A stretch of DNA of 64,000 nucleotides from Candidatus Saccharimonadota bacterium. GTDB lineage: Bacteria; Patescibacteriota; Saccharimonadia; Saccharimonadales; Saccharimonadaceae. The stretch's first letter is position 1, and the number at the start of each line of letters is the position of its first letter. The notes below the pieces were generated by a model. It was not told the DNA's origin. It saw only the letters and a list, made by a program, of their open reading frames with translations, and ran no database searches. The position numbers and the translations under genes are program-made. Shown one piece after another: positions 28,669 through 40,597 of the stretch. The DNA is taken from contig JAQGHA010000009.1 of assembly GCA_028289065.1 (NCBI GenBank), positions 1 to 64,000 of the forward strand, read 5' to 3'.

Positions 28669-28780
28669 TGAAAGAACTCCTTTTCTTAGGTGTTATTAAA
28701 CTTAGCATCATTATACTATTTTTTACAGGGATACTCAAGTGGTTATGGTTTCAGAAATTATGTGGTATTGTATTATTAAC

Positions 28781-29263
28781 ATGAGCGAAACACCAACAAC
28801 CCCACCACAAGAAGAATCAGAAGATAAATTTGACGCAATTTTGAATTTTCAAGCGACGCAAGCCGCTAGGAGCATAGTACAGGCCGAAGCACCCCAAACT
28901 CCTGTTGTTTGGGATAACGGCGGCGACATGCCGCGCGACCACAGCACCCGTAAAGCAATCATATACACTGGGGCCGCCGTACTTACGGCTGCCGCGGGCC
29001 TTTCTATCGGTCTAGATGCTCAGCAGCCATCATATTCAGATGAAACCAAAAGGTACACGGTTGGGAACGGTGAAGGATATGGTGAAGGATATAATAATGC
29101 CGCTGAAAGTATTCTTGGCAGCGAAAAAGAAGATATCAATGAACTTGTTCACCACATTCAGGCCGATCCGGCAAATATTGATGTCATACAAGGCGGTCTC
29201 CAGCCTGGTGAGCAACTTGTCGTGCCCGTAAGTGTTAATGGCGCCGAAAACACAGATAAGTAA
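28781..29263 (+). CDS. Hypothetical single-TM protein with LysM-like C-terminal segment
   Basis: MSETPTTPPQEESED...; TM segment; 'YTVGNGEGYGEGYNNAAESIL...GGLQPGEQLVVP' LysM-like. Confidence 0.55.
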   Translation: MSETPTTPPQEESEDKFDAILNFQATQAARSIVQAEAPQTPVVWDNGGDMPRDHSTRKAIIYTGAAVLTAAAGLSIGLDAQQPSYSDETKRYTVGNGEGYGEGYNNAAESILGSEKEDINELVHHIQADPANIDVIQGGLQPGEQLVVPVSVNGAENTDK

Positions 29264-29268
29264 GCGGC

Positions 29269-32127
29269 TTAGGCGACAATACTGACAAGTCGCCCAGCGA
29301 CGTAAATTACCTTTTTCGGCTCACCAGTCAAGAATTTAACGACATTTTCATGTGCTAAAGCTTTGGCTTTCACATCGGCTTCAGCTTCGTCTTTTCCAAT
29401 ACTAATTTCGCCGCGAAGTTTACCATTTACCTGAACCGCAATAGTAATGGTCTCTTCAATGATTAAAGCTTCGTCCCAAACAGGCCACTGTGCATTTTGC
29501 ACCAGGCCTTCACCGCCTAATTGGCTCCAAAGTTCATCAGAGATGTGCGGTGCAAACGGAGCAATTAACTGAACAAGTGTTACTAATGCTTCATGCCAGC
29601 CTTCGTCTGAAAATCCGTCTACCTTAAACTTGTATAAGTCGTTCACGTATTCCATTAACGCGGAAATTGCAGTATTGAAACTGAGTCGACGGAAGTTATC
29701 GGTAACTTTCCGAATCGTTTTGTGCTGAGCAACACGAATTGCATTGTCATTTTTCGTGACACTTTTATCATTCGAGTTTATATATTCTTGGCTTAATGTC
29801 CAAACGCGGTTCAAGAAACGGTACGAACCAGCAATGCCTTTTGAACTCCAATCGGCATCGATTTCAATTGGACCCATGAAAAGTTCGTACGTTCGCAGTG
29901 CATCGGTACCATAGCCTTGGTTAATAATATCGATCGGGTCAACGGTATTTCCAAGGCTTTTACTCATCTTGCGTCCGTCTTCAGCACCAATCAAACCATG
30001 GTAGATAAGTTTCTTAACCGGTTCTTTAAAGCCAACCAGTCCCATATCATAAAATACATGCGTCCAAAATCGTACATACAATAAGTGTGCCACCGCATGG
30101 TCGCCACCTACGTAATAATTTACCGGGCTCCAGTAGTCTACTTTTTCGCGGCTCCAGGCGTTTTCAGTATTATTAGGGTCAGCGTAGCGCAGTAAGTACC
30201 AGCTAGAACATGCGTAGCCATCCATTGTATCGGTTTCACGTAAGGCCGGGCCTCCACATTCAGGGCAGGTTGTGTTTACCCAATCGGTAGCACGAGCTAA
30301 GGCAGACTTACCATCACCCTTCGGTGCATAATCCTCTATTTCAGGAAGTACGACTGGTAAATCCTTTTCAGGGACCGCCACAGCACCGTGTTCGGCACAG
30401 TGAATAATAGGAATTGGCGCACCCCAATAACGTTGCCGACTAATTAACCAATCACGCATTTTATAGGTCGTTTGTGTATGGCCTAATTTCTTTTCCGTTA
30501 ACCAATCGACAATTTTTTCACGCGCTTCGCTACTTGGCATGCCGTCAAATTCACCTGAATTAACAAGGATGCCTTCGCCGTGGTAAATTTTGCCACCGAC
30601 TAATAAATCGAAGCTTGTCGCGTGCAATTCATCGCGAACCTTCGCAACAATTTCTTTTTCACTTAACCACTCAACCGTAAACTTACCTTGTTCATTGGCC
30701 TCAAGGGCAGTATTTATTTTTGTATCATCAATTAGCTCGAATAAAAGGGCGTTGGCTTCAATTCGACGAGCCACATTTTTACTATGCGCAAAATAATTGT
30801 GATGAATTGTATCGGTTTTACTAATAAGTTGAATGTTTGTATAACCGGTTTCTTCAGCAATTTCACGAATTGCAGTTTCGACGATGTCTTCGTTCTCTTC
30901 ACGTCCGCCACCGACAAATAGGTTGCCGCCAAGGTCAGCACCCCAGTTGATAGACAAATACTTATTTGTTTTAGGGTCACGTACAATCGCTACAATACTT
31001 TTGCGGTATTCAGGATTTTCTTGAGGTTTACCAGTTTCCGGTTGAACGACTTGAATGATTGGCAAGTTGTACTTTTCAGCAAACGCAAAGTCACGCTCGT
31101 CATGTGCCGGTACACCCATTACCGCACCAGTTCCATAGCCACCAAGTACGTAATCAGCTACCCAGACAGGTACTTTTTCGTTACTCACCGGGTTAATCGC
31201 ATAACTTCCAGTAAAGACACCCGTTTTTTCTTTCGTGTCATTGGTACGTTCAATTTCAGACTTCTTAACTGCCGTTTTGATGTAGCTTTCGGTAAATTCT
31301 TTAAAATCACCAACCGCTAAAGTTTTTGATAGCTCGTGTTCTGGAGCTAATACTAGGAAGGTTGCACCGAAAATAGTGTCGGGGCGAGTTGAAAATACAG
31401 TTATCGATTCGTCACTACCTTCAAGTTTAAATTCAATTTCCGCACCTTGCGACTTGCCAATCCAATTTGTTTGGGCGGTCTTAATTTTTTGCGGCCAATC
31501 AAGGTCTTCGATATCGTTCAATAAATCATCTGCGTAATCAGTAATTTTGAAAAACCACTGCTTCATTGATTTCTTTTCAACCACACTGCCACAACGCCAA
31601 CAATGTCCACCTTCAACCTGTTCGTTAGCAAGTACCGTTTTATCAACTGGGCACCACCATTGCAAGCTTTCTTTTTGATACGCTAGGCCACGCTCAAAAA
31701 ACTTGGTAAAAATCCACTGTGTCCATTTGTAGTATTCAGGGTCACTCGTATTAAGCTCTCGAGTCCAATCAATTCCCACACCCAAAATAGCGAGTTGCTT
31801 TTTAAAGTTGGCAATATTCGTTTTTGTAGTTAAGCTTGGGGCTGTGCCGGTTTTAATTGCATAGTTTTCAGCAGGCAAACCAAAAGAATCCCAACCCATA
31901 GGGTTTAAGACGTTTTCACCATGTTGTCGGTGAAAACGTGCGATTGCATCGACAATGAAATGCTCAAAAGCATGACCAACGTGCATACCTACACCACTTG
32001 GATAAGGAAACATGCAGGAAATATAAAATTTCTGCTTAGAAGAGTCATCAACGGCAACAAATGCTTTTTGGTCTTCCCAAATTTGCTGCCATTTTGGCTC
32101 AATAACTTTTGGATTATATCGCTCCAT
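29269..32127 (-). CDS. leuS: Leucyl-tRNA synthetase with inserted Nudix domain
   Basis: FPYPSGVGMHVGH (HIGH-type), KMSKSLGN; internal segment GGGREENEDIVETAIREIAEETGY matches Nudix box GX5EX7REUXEEXGU. Confidence 0.95.
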   Translation of the reverse strand: MERYNPKVIEPKWQQIWEDQKAFVAVDDSSKQKFYISCMFPYPSGVGMHVGHAFEHFIVDAIARFHRQHGENVLNPMGWDSFGLPAENYAIKTGTAPSLTTKTNIANFKKQLAILGVGIDWTRELNTSDPEYYKWTQWIFTKFFERGLAYQKESLQWWCPVDKTVLANEQVEGGHCWRCGSVVEKKSMKQWFFKITDYADDLLNDIEDLDWPQKIKTAQTNWIGKSQGAEIEFKLEGSDESITVFSTRPDTIFGATFLVLAPEHELSKTLAVGDFKEFTESYIKTAVKKSEIERTNDTKEKTGVFTGSYAINPVSNEKVPVWVADYVLGGYGTGAVMGVPAHDERDFAFAEKYNLPIIQVVQPETGKPQENPEYRKSIVAIVRDPKTNKYLSINWGADLGGNLFVGGGREENEDIVETAIREIAEETGYTNIQLISKTDTIHHNYFAHSKNVARRIEANALLFELIDDTKINTALEANEQGKFTVEWLSEKEIVAKVRDELHATSFDLLVGGKIYHGEGILVNSGEFDGMPSSEAREKIVDWLTEKKLGHTQTTYKMRDWLISRQRYWGAPIPIIHCAEHGAVAVPEKDLPVVLPEIEDYAPKGDGKSALARATDWVNTTCPECGGPALRETDTMDGYACSSWYLLRYADPNNTENAWSREKVDYWSPVNYYVGGDHAVAHLLYVRFWTHVFYDMGLVGFKEPVKKLIYHGLIGAEDGRKMSKSLGNTVDPIDIINQGYGTDALRTYELFMGPIEIDADWSSKGIAGSYRFLNRVWTLSQEYINSNDKSVTKNDNAIRVAQHKTIRKVTDNFRRLSFNTAISALMEYVNDLYKFKVDGFSDEGWHEALVTLVQLIAPFAPHISDELWSQLGGEGLVQNAQWPVWDEALIIEETITIAVQVNGKLRGEISIGKDEAEADVKAKALAHENVVKFLTGEPKKVIYVAGRLVSIVA

Positions 32128-32154
32128 AACAGAGTAATTTTACCACAAAAAGCG

Positions 32155-33441
32155 TTACTTCGTCAGAGAGTCGAATAATTTTTGCTTCTTAGCCATCCAT
32201 TCCGGAGATTGACGGACCAGTTTATCTTCATCTTCCGTCGAATGAAGAACAACTTTTACTGCCTCTTCGAGGAAAATGTTATCTTGTGCACCCTTGAACA
32301 ATACAGCACTGCCCTTTTCCAAAAATTTATGGACATAGGCACCAGCTTCGATTGGGCTTTTAAAGCTGACTGTGTGACAGCCATGAATACGTGCAGCCGG
32401 CGCGAGGTACTTTTCGGCATCTTCACCGACCGTAACGACATGAGTGAGTTGCAATGGGTCACACCACGCGCCAAGTGCTTCGTGTTCAGCTGCAGATGTC
32501 TCACCTAATTCGTCCATACTTCCAAATACAGCTATTTTTTGCGGAACTTTCAACTGGTACAGCGCCTGCAATGCAGACTGGACCGCCAGTGGGCTAGAGG
32601 TGTAAGTATCGTCGATAATAATCGACTCATTCATTCCACGTAGTACGTTCATATGGCCCTTTAAAGCCCGGATTTTCTGCATACCGTTCGTTATTTCAAT
32701 TGCGGACAGTCCTAATTTCACACCCACCGCCCCGGCAGCAACCGCGGTTCGAATACTGTGATCTCCCATTAGATGGAGAGTTGTTTCAATTGCCTCGGTC
32801 CATTCCGGTGCGTAAAACAGGCCAGTAAAACTATTTTCAAAAGTATAGTCGCTGGTATCAAAGCGATATTCAGCGACATCGTTTGTTCCATAAGTATTTA
32901 TCTGAGCGTTAGATACATTCGCCGCATACTTACCATCGATATTGTCACGATTTATTAAGACCTGCTTGCTAAAGTTCACAACCGCCAATTCCTCCGCAGC
33001 GACATTATCAAGCGTCTTGAAATTTTCCATGTGCTCCGCAGAAACTGCTGTTACAACCGCTACATCAGGCTGTAAGTATGTTCCATAATGAGCTATCTGC
33101 CCCAGCGCACTAGTACTAAGCTCTTGCACAATTACATCGACGTCGGTGGGCTGTTTAATACGCTGTTTAACGGCTTTAAATACCGTCAGCCATTGACTCA
33201 CGCTTCGGATTTCTTCCGGAAAATCGATACCTAATATAGCCAAAGGCACACTTACCGGCGAGTTATAATTACTTTCTTCTAATCGAACCCGGTATTTCTC
33301 GCTTAGTACAGTACCGATACCAACTTTAGTACTGGTCTTACCAACACTTCCAACCACTACCACCAGTTTTACTTCCGGGTGCTTTTTAAAATATTTCTGA
33401 ACGGCACGTTCCAGCTTGGTTTGAATATAATTTTTAAACAT
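32155..33441 (-). CDS. Mur ligase family protein (MurF-like)
   Basis: VVVGSVGKTSTK ATP-binding motif; IIIDDTYTSSPLAVQSAL; likely start MFKNYIQTKLERA. Confidence 0.88.
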   Translation of the reverse strand: MFKNYIQTKLERAVQKYFKKHPEVKLVVVVGSVGKTSTKVGIGTVLSEKYRVRLEESNYNSPVSVPLAILGIDFPEEIRSVSQWLTVFKAVKQRIKQPTDVDVIVQELSTSALGQIAHYGTYLQPDVAVVTAVSAEHMENFKTLDNVAAEELAVVNFSKQVLINRDNIDGKYAANVSNAQINTYGTNDVAEYRFDTSDYTFENSFTGLFYAPEWTEAIETTLHLMGDHSIRTAVAAGAVGVKLGLSAIEITNGMQKIRALKGHMNVLRGMNESIIIDDTYTSSPLAVQSALQALYQLKVPQKIAVFGSMDELGETSAAEHEALGAWCDPLQLTHVVTVGEDAEKYLAPAARIHGCHTVSFKSPIEAGAYVHKFLEKGSAVLFKGAQDNIFLEEAVKVVLHSTEDEDKLVRQSPEWMAKKQKLFDSLTK

Positions 33442-33458
33442 TAGGTTTATTATGCCAC

Positions 33459-34181
33459 ATGAAACAATTGATGTACTACTCAATGTATACTACGTATATG
33501 AAAAAAATCATCTTTGGCATATTTGCCCATCCCGACGACGAGGCATTCGGCCCAAGCGGAACACTTCTACTGGAAACTCGCCAAGGTACTGAACTTCATC
33601 TAGTTACTCTGACGGCAGGCGAGAATGGTACTAACCCCGATGGTCATGAACGACTTGGTGATGTTCGGCTTGAGGAATGGAAAAAAGCCGGTGCCTTGAT
33701 TGGCGCAACTTCTCTGCATCATTTTGGATATGAAGACGGCACGCTTAATAACTTGAACCACATCGAAATTACCCAGCGAATAGAATCGTTGGTTATTGAG
33801 ACTATTGGTTCTCAATCAGACATTGAAATAGAGATGATGAGCATTGATTTAAACGGCGTAACAGGTCACATTGACCATATCGTAGCCAGCCGCTCGGCTG
33901 TACTGGCGTTCTACCGTTTGAAAGCCAAGGGGTATCCGCTCACCCGCATTCGATTATCTTGCGTTCCCTATTCGCAACTTCCGAACCCAAATACCAGCTT
34001 CGTATTTATGGAAGCTGGCCGTAGCGATGAAGAAATTGACGAAGTGGTTGATGCATCCATCGTTCTACCGGAAATCTACCAGATTATTCGTGCCCACCAT
34101 ACCCAAAGAGACGATGGGCAACGCCATATTGAAAACCTTGGCGACGGCGTTGCTATTAATAGTTTCTTTATTCTAACGTAA
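33459..34181 (+). CDS. PIG-L family deacetylase
   Basis: FGIFAHPDDEAFGPSGTL, GHIDHI. Confidence 0.93.
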   Translation: MKQLMYYSMYTTYMKKIIFGIFAHPDDEAFGPSGTLLLETRQGTELHLVTLTAGENGTNPDGHERLGDVRLEEWKKAGALIGATSLHHFGYEDGTLNNLNHIEITQRIESLVIETIGSQSDIEIEMMSIDLNGVTGHIDHIVASRSAVLAFYRLKAKGYPLTRIRLSCVPYSQLPNPNTSFVFMEAGRSDEEIDEVVDASIVLPEIYQIIRAHHTQRDDGQRHIENLGDGVAINSFFILT

Positions 34182-34546
34182 TCGATTAGGATTAATAAAA
34201 AAATCGCCTCTATTTTAGAGACGATGTTTTATTGCTGGTGCGCGCCCACCCGGGGCCGCAGATTCATATGTTTGTTTTGATTCAGCGCTTGGAGTTTAAG
34301 CCCCTAGCGCATCAGCATGTCATTATTATGCTACCGCTTAGTAAAAAACACAAGTGCACATTAATGGCCATACTCTAGCTTTATTATGCGAAATGTGCTT
34401 AACTAAGCATGTTCAGAAGCACGCCGTATGTAAAAGCTAAAGGTGAGCGCTTATCTTAAGTCTAAGATATCCTCTCTTCTTCGCTACAAAGTACCAAGCA
34501 AGGTCGATCTGAAGAAGTACTAAGAAGAAAAGAGTATCTAAAGACT

Positions 34547-34894
34547 ATGTCTCAAAATCTATTTATCGGTAGCCTAGCTTACGCTACTACCGACGACAGC
34601 CTCAAAGCTTTCTTTGAAACTATCGGTGAAGTGACCAGTGCCCGTGTGGTAACTGATCGCGACAGCGGTCGTTCAAAAGGTTTTGGTTTCGTTGAATTTG
34701 CTGATGAAGCAAACAACCAAAAAGCTGTTGACGAACTAAACGGTAAGGAACTTGATGGCCGCGCTATCAACGTTAACCTTGCGCGACCAAAGGAAGATCG
34801 ACCTCGTCGTGACTTCGGCGGAAACGACCGTGGCAGCCAAGGTGGCCAAGGTGGCGGCAACGGTGGTGGTTCATTCCGCCAACGTAGCTGGTAA
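34547..34894 (+). CDS. RRM-type RNA-binding protein, Gly-rich tail
   Basis: NLFIGSLAYATTDDSLKAFFE (RNP2), KGFGFVEF (RNP1). Confidence 0.95.
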   Translation: MSQNLFIGSLAYATTDDSLKAFFETIGEVTSARVVTDRDSGRSKGFGFVEFADEANNQKAVDELNGKELDGRAINVNLARPKEDRPRRDFGGNDRGSQGGQGGGNGGGSFRQRSW

Positions 34895-34906
34895 TCTAAC
34901 CAACTT

Positions 34907-34936
34907 AAAAACAACCCCAGCAATGGGGTTGTTTTT
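34907..34936 (+). terminator. Rho-independent terminator
   Basis: AAAAACAACCCC-agcaat-GGGGTTGTTTTT. Confidence 0.9.
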
Positions 34937-34952
34937 GTTGGAGGCTATTTAT

Positions 34953-35312
34953 TTATCGAAACAGTGGCGAAACAAGCCAGTCTTGGTTTAAAGACAAGAC
35001 CGCATTTATAATTCCAAAACCGTTGAGTAAATATACTGATGCTGCCACAACTAACCCGGTAAGTACCAAGGCGCTTATTTTTACAAATATATTTTGACGT
35101 TTCAGCCAATCTATCCACTCATCGTACTTCCCTTTTGTATACTTCAACATTCTAGAGGCAAATTCGAATTCGGTCGCTAAAATTGCTAGCCCACCAAACA
35201 CAATCAGCCATCCCGGCCCTGGATACGGAACGAGGATCAACCCAACCAACGTCACAAAGCCACCAACAATAGCCGTCAGTACTTTTTTGCTATGACGCTT
35301 CAGTTGGTTCAT
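34953..35312 (-). CDS. PGPGW-motif transmembrane protein
   Basis: VPYPGPGWLIVFGGLAILATEFEFASRML. Confidence 0.85.
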   Translation of the reverse strand: MNQLKRHSKKVLTAIVGGFVTLVGLILVPYPGPGWLIVFGGLAILATEFEFASRMLKYTKGKYDEWIDWLKRQNIFVKISALVLTGLVVAASVYLLNGFGIINAVLSLNQDWLVSPLFR

Positions 35313-38355
<3,043 letters not shown>

Positions 38356-39207
38356 GAGGAGGGTGGGAACTGAAAAGCTTTGAGAAAAAACCTGGTTTTA
38401 ATGGGTTAGTAATAAATAACTGGGCCGTAGCCGATTGTTGCTTTCGCATTGGCTGGCCATACGCTAATAATTTTTCAAGTGCTGAGGCCATGCCTTCTGA
38501 ATCGCGAGTAGTTAACGCGCCACTCGCATCCGCTAAATATTCACGTTGGCGGCTGATAGCGGTTTGAACAATCACGGCGGCGATTGGAGCCAAAATAATA
38601 ACTACTATACCAATAATCAATACCACAACATTCGAGCTACTATTACGGTTGTCACCTCCAAAGAAAAGCATTCGAATCACAATATCAGACAGAAGACCGA
38701 TGGCACTAACGAGGCCGAAAGCTATCATACTGACACGTATGTCGTAGTTTTGAACATGCCCCATTTCATGTGCCATAACCGCCGTCAGTTCCCTATCATC
38801 CATAATTTCCAGCAAGCCAGTAGTAGCCGCAACTATTGCGTGTTTAGGGTCACGCCCCGTAGCAAATGCATTGGGAGCTGGGTCATCAATTATATATACC
38901 TTCGGCATTTGCATACCAAGAGTAATTGAAAGGTTTTCGACCACTCTGTAAAAACGTGGGTTATCACGCTTTTCTATTTGCTGAGCACCGGTCATAGCAA
39001 CCGCAATTGCACCAGCGGCAAAGTATTGAATAAGTGCATAAATAGCAGCACCGCCAATCACCCAGTAGGTAATTGACGTGTTGCCGTAAAACCAACTAAT
39101 AATGAAGCCAATTGCCGATATAATACCGACAAACACGGCCATAATCAGAAAAGTATTTCGCTTATTTGCAGCAATTGCTTCATACATAATGTAGACTCAA
39201 CTTTAAA

Positions 39208-39771
39208 TTAGAATTTAACTTCGGTTGGCTTGTTGGCAGCCGCACGTTCAGTTTCATCAACGTCGAAGAACTCACGGTTTTCAAATTTGAACATACCCGC
39301 AACAATATTTGCAGGGAAGGTTTGAACTTTAGTATTCAAACCAGTTACACCTGAGTTATAAAATCGGCGTGAAGCTTGAATCTTATCTTCAGTGTCAACG
39401 AGTTCACGTTGTAACTCAACGAAACTAGCATTCGCCTTTAGGTCAGGGTAAGCTTCAGCAACTGCGAATAGGCTTTTTAAAGCACCTTCGAACTGGTTTT
39501 CAGCAGCAGCTGTATCCTTAACACCACTGGCGTTAATAACATTAGCTCGAGCTTCAGTTACGGCTTGGAATACACCACTTTCGTGTTGCGCATAGCCCTT
39601 AACGGTTTCAATCAAATTCGGAATGAGGTCCAAACGACGCTTTAGTTGAACGTTAATATCGCTCCAGGCTTCATCAACCCGAACACGGAGTGTGACAAGA
39701 CTATTGTAAGTAGCCCATAAAAAAATACCGATCACGACGACGACGCCGAGAATAATCCAAACTGCTAACAT
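39208..39771 (-). CDS. LemA family protein
   Basis: RVDEAWSDINVQLKRRLDLIPNLIETVKGYAQHE. Confidence 0.95.
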   Translation of the reverse strand: MLAVWIILGVVVVIGIFLWATYNSLVTLRVRVDEAWSDINVQLKRRLDLIPNLIETVKGYAQHESGVFQAVTEARANVINASGVKDTAAAENQFEGALKSLFAVAEAYPDLKANASFVELQRELVDTEDKIQASRRFYNSGVTGLNTKVQTFPANIVAGMFKFENREFFDVDETERAAANKPTEVKF

Positions 39772-39879
39772 ATCATAACTCCTTATTTCTAGTACTCTTA
39801 GTATACTACGTAATACCTCACATTAGGGAGAGAATAAGTAAACTTATCCTTTCTGCTAATTGTTCGTTTTATAGCAAAA

Positions 39880-39898
39880 CCTCGGCGATTTGCCGAGG
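39880..39898 (-). terminator. Terminator inferred to have been the original tRNA-Leu terminator, now separated from it by the element
   Basis: Minus strand CCTCGGC-aaatc-GCCGAGG-TTTT immediately downstream of the CGCACCAAG att copy. Confidence 0.65.
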
Positions 39899-39907
39899 TA
39901 ATAATTG

Positions 39908-39916
39908 CTTGGTGCG
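39908..39916. repeat. Left attachment core (attL/attR, CTTGGTGCG)
   Basis: Identical 9 nt to 50259-50267; minus strand CGCACCAAG = tRNA-Leu 3' end + AG. Confidence 0.7.
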
Positions 39917-40057
39917 CCAGGTGAACAAACCTTTGAACTTATGGACCAGATAGCTGAATGGCTCCTTCAAAACCTTGTCGATAGCTCCTTCGCAACACCA
40001 AAGTTGTCCGTCACAGAACGCATATCCCACTTATCTCAACAGGTCTACACGTACTAA
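39917..40057 (+). pseudogene. Displaced C-terminal coding segment of the serine integrase (PGEQTFELMDQIAEWLLQNLVDSSFATPKLSVTERISHLSQQVYTY*)
   Basis: Open frame from att core codons CTT GGT GCG, the same phase as the integrase codons CTT GGT GCG at 50259-50267; no start of its own upstream. Confidence 0.7.
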
Positions 40058-40312
40058 TTATAATCAGCAAGACGGTATTTGAACCAAGAGAGTGGATATT
40101 ATTTGTTTTGAGCGGGTGTATAATAAGGTCCAGAAGTTACGCACACTAGCATTTGCAAAGCGCCCCTGGCTATCTTATACATACGAATCAGTTCCCTGTC
40201 GTGAATGCGCTATCATCGGTTAGCAAGTTCCACCAGGTAGCTCCAAATCTAAACCCGTATAGCTAAATCTCTTTTTTAGTTATTTTTTATATCTTAGACA
40301 AGGAACTTTCGT

Positions 40313-40597
40313 ATGGATCCAGCCTCACTAATTAATGAACGTGTAGATGTCGTCCTGATACATTATGCCAATGCATCAGAGCGACTTCTTTGCGTTCCCT
40401 ACAAGATGAAATACCGTAATCAGGAGGTTATCTTTACCGTATTTGGAATGAGACACCCAACAAGCAAAGGAAAACGAATGCTGCATGTATTTGAAATGAG
40501 TGATGGCATTAACGACTATAGACTTGAGTACGACGCTGAGAGACTTACGTGGGTCCTCGTGAGTATCATGGAGGGACACTACAATGGACGACATTAA
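40313..40597 (+). CDS. Hypothetical protein coupled to Y-family polymerase (YolD-like position)
   Basis: 94-aa ORF overlapping the polymerase start by 14 nt. Confidence 0.6.
   Translation: MDPASLINERVDVVLIHYANASERLLCVPYKMKYRNQEVIFTVFGMRHPTSKGKRMLHVFEMSDGINDYRLEYDAERLTWVLVSIMEGHYNGRH

Noticed and set aside
34230-34500. Possible tmRNA (GC-rich segment ending near ACCA on the minus strand)
   Set aside because: No T-arm TTCRA motif in the right place and no ALAA-type tag frame with a stop on either strand.
34579-34923. Minus-strand 114-aa ORF rich in Pro/Ser
   Set aside because: Shadow of the Gly-rich RRM gene on the opposite strand.
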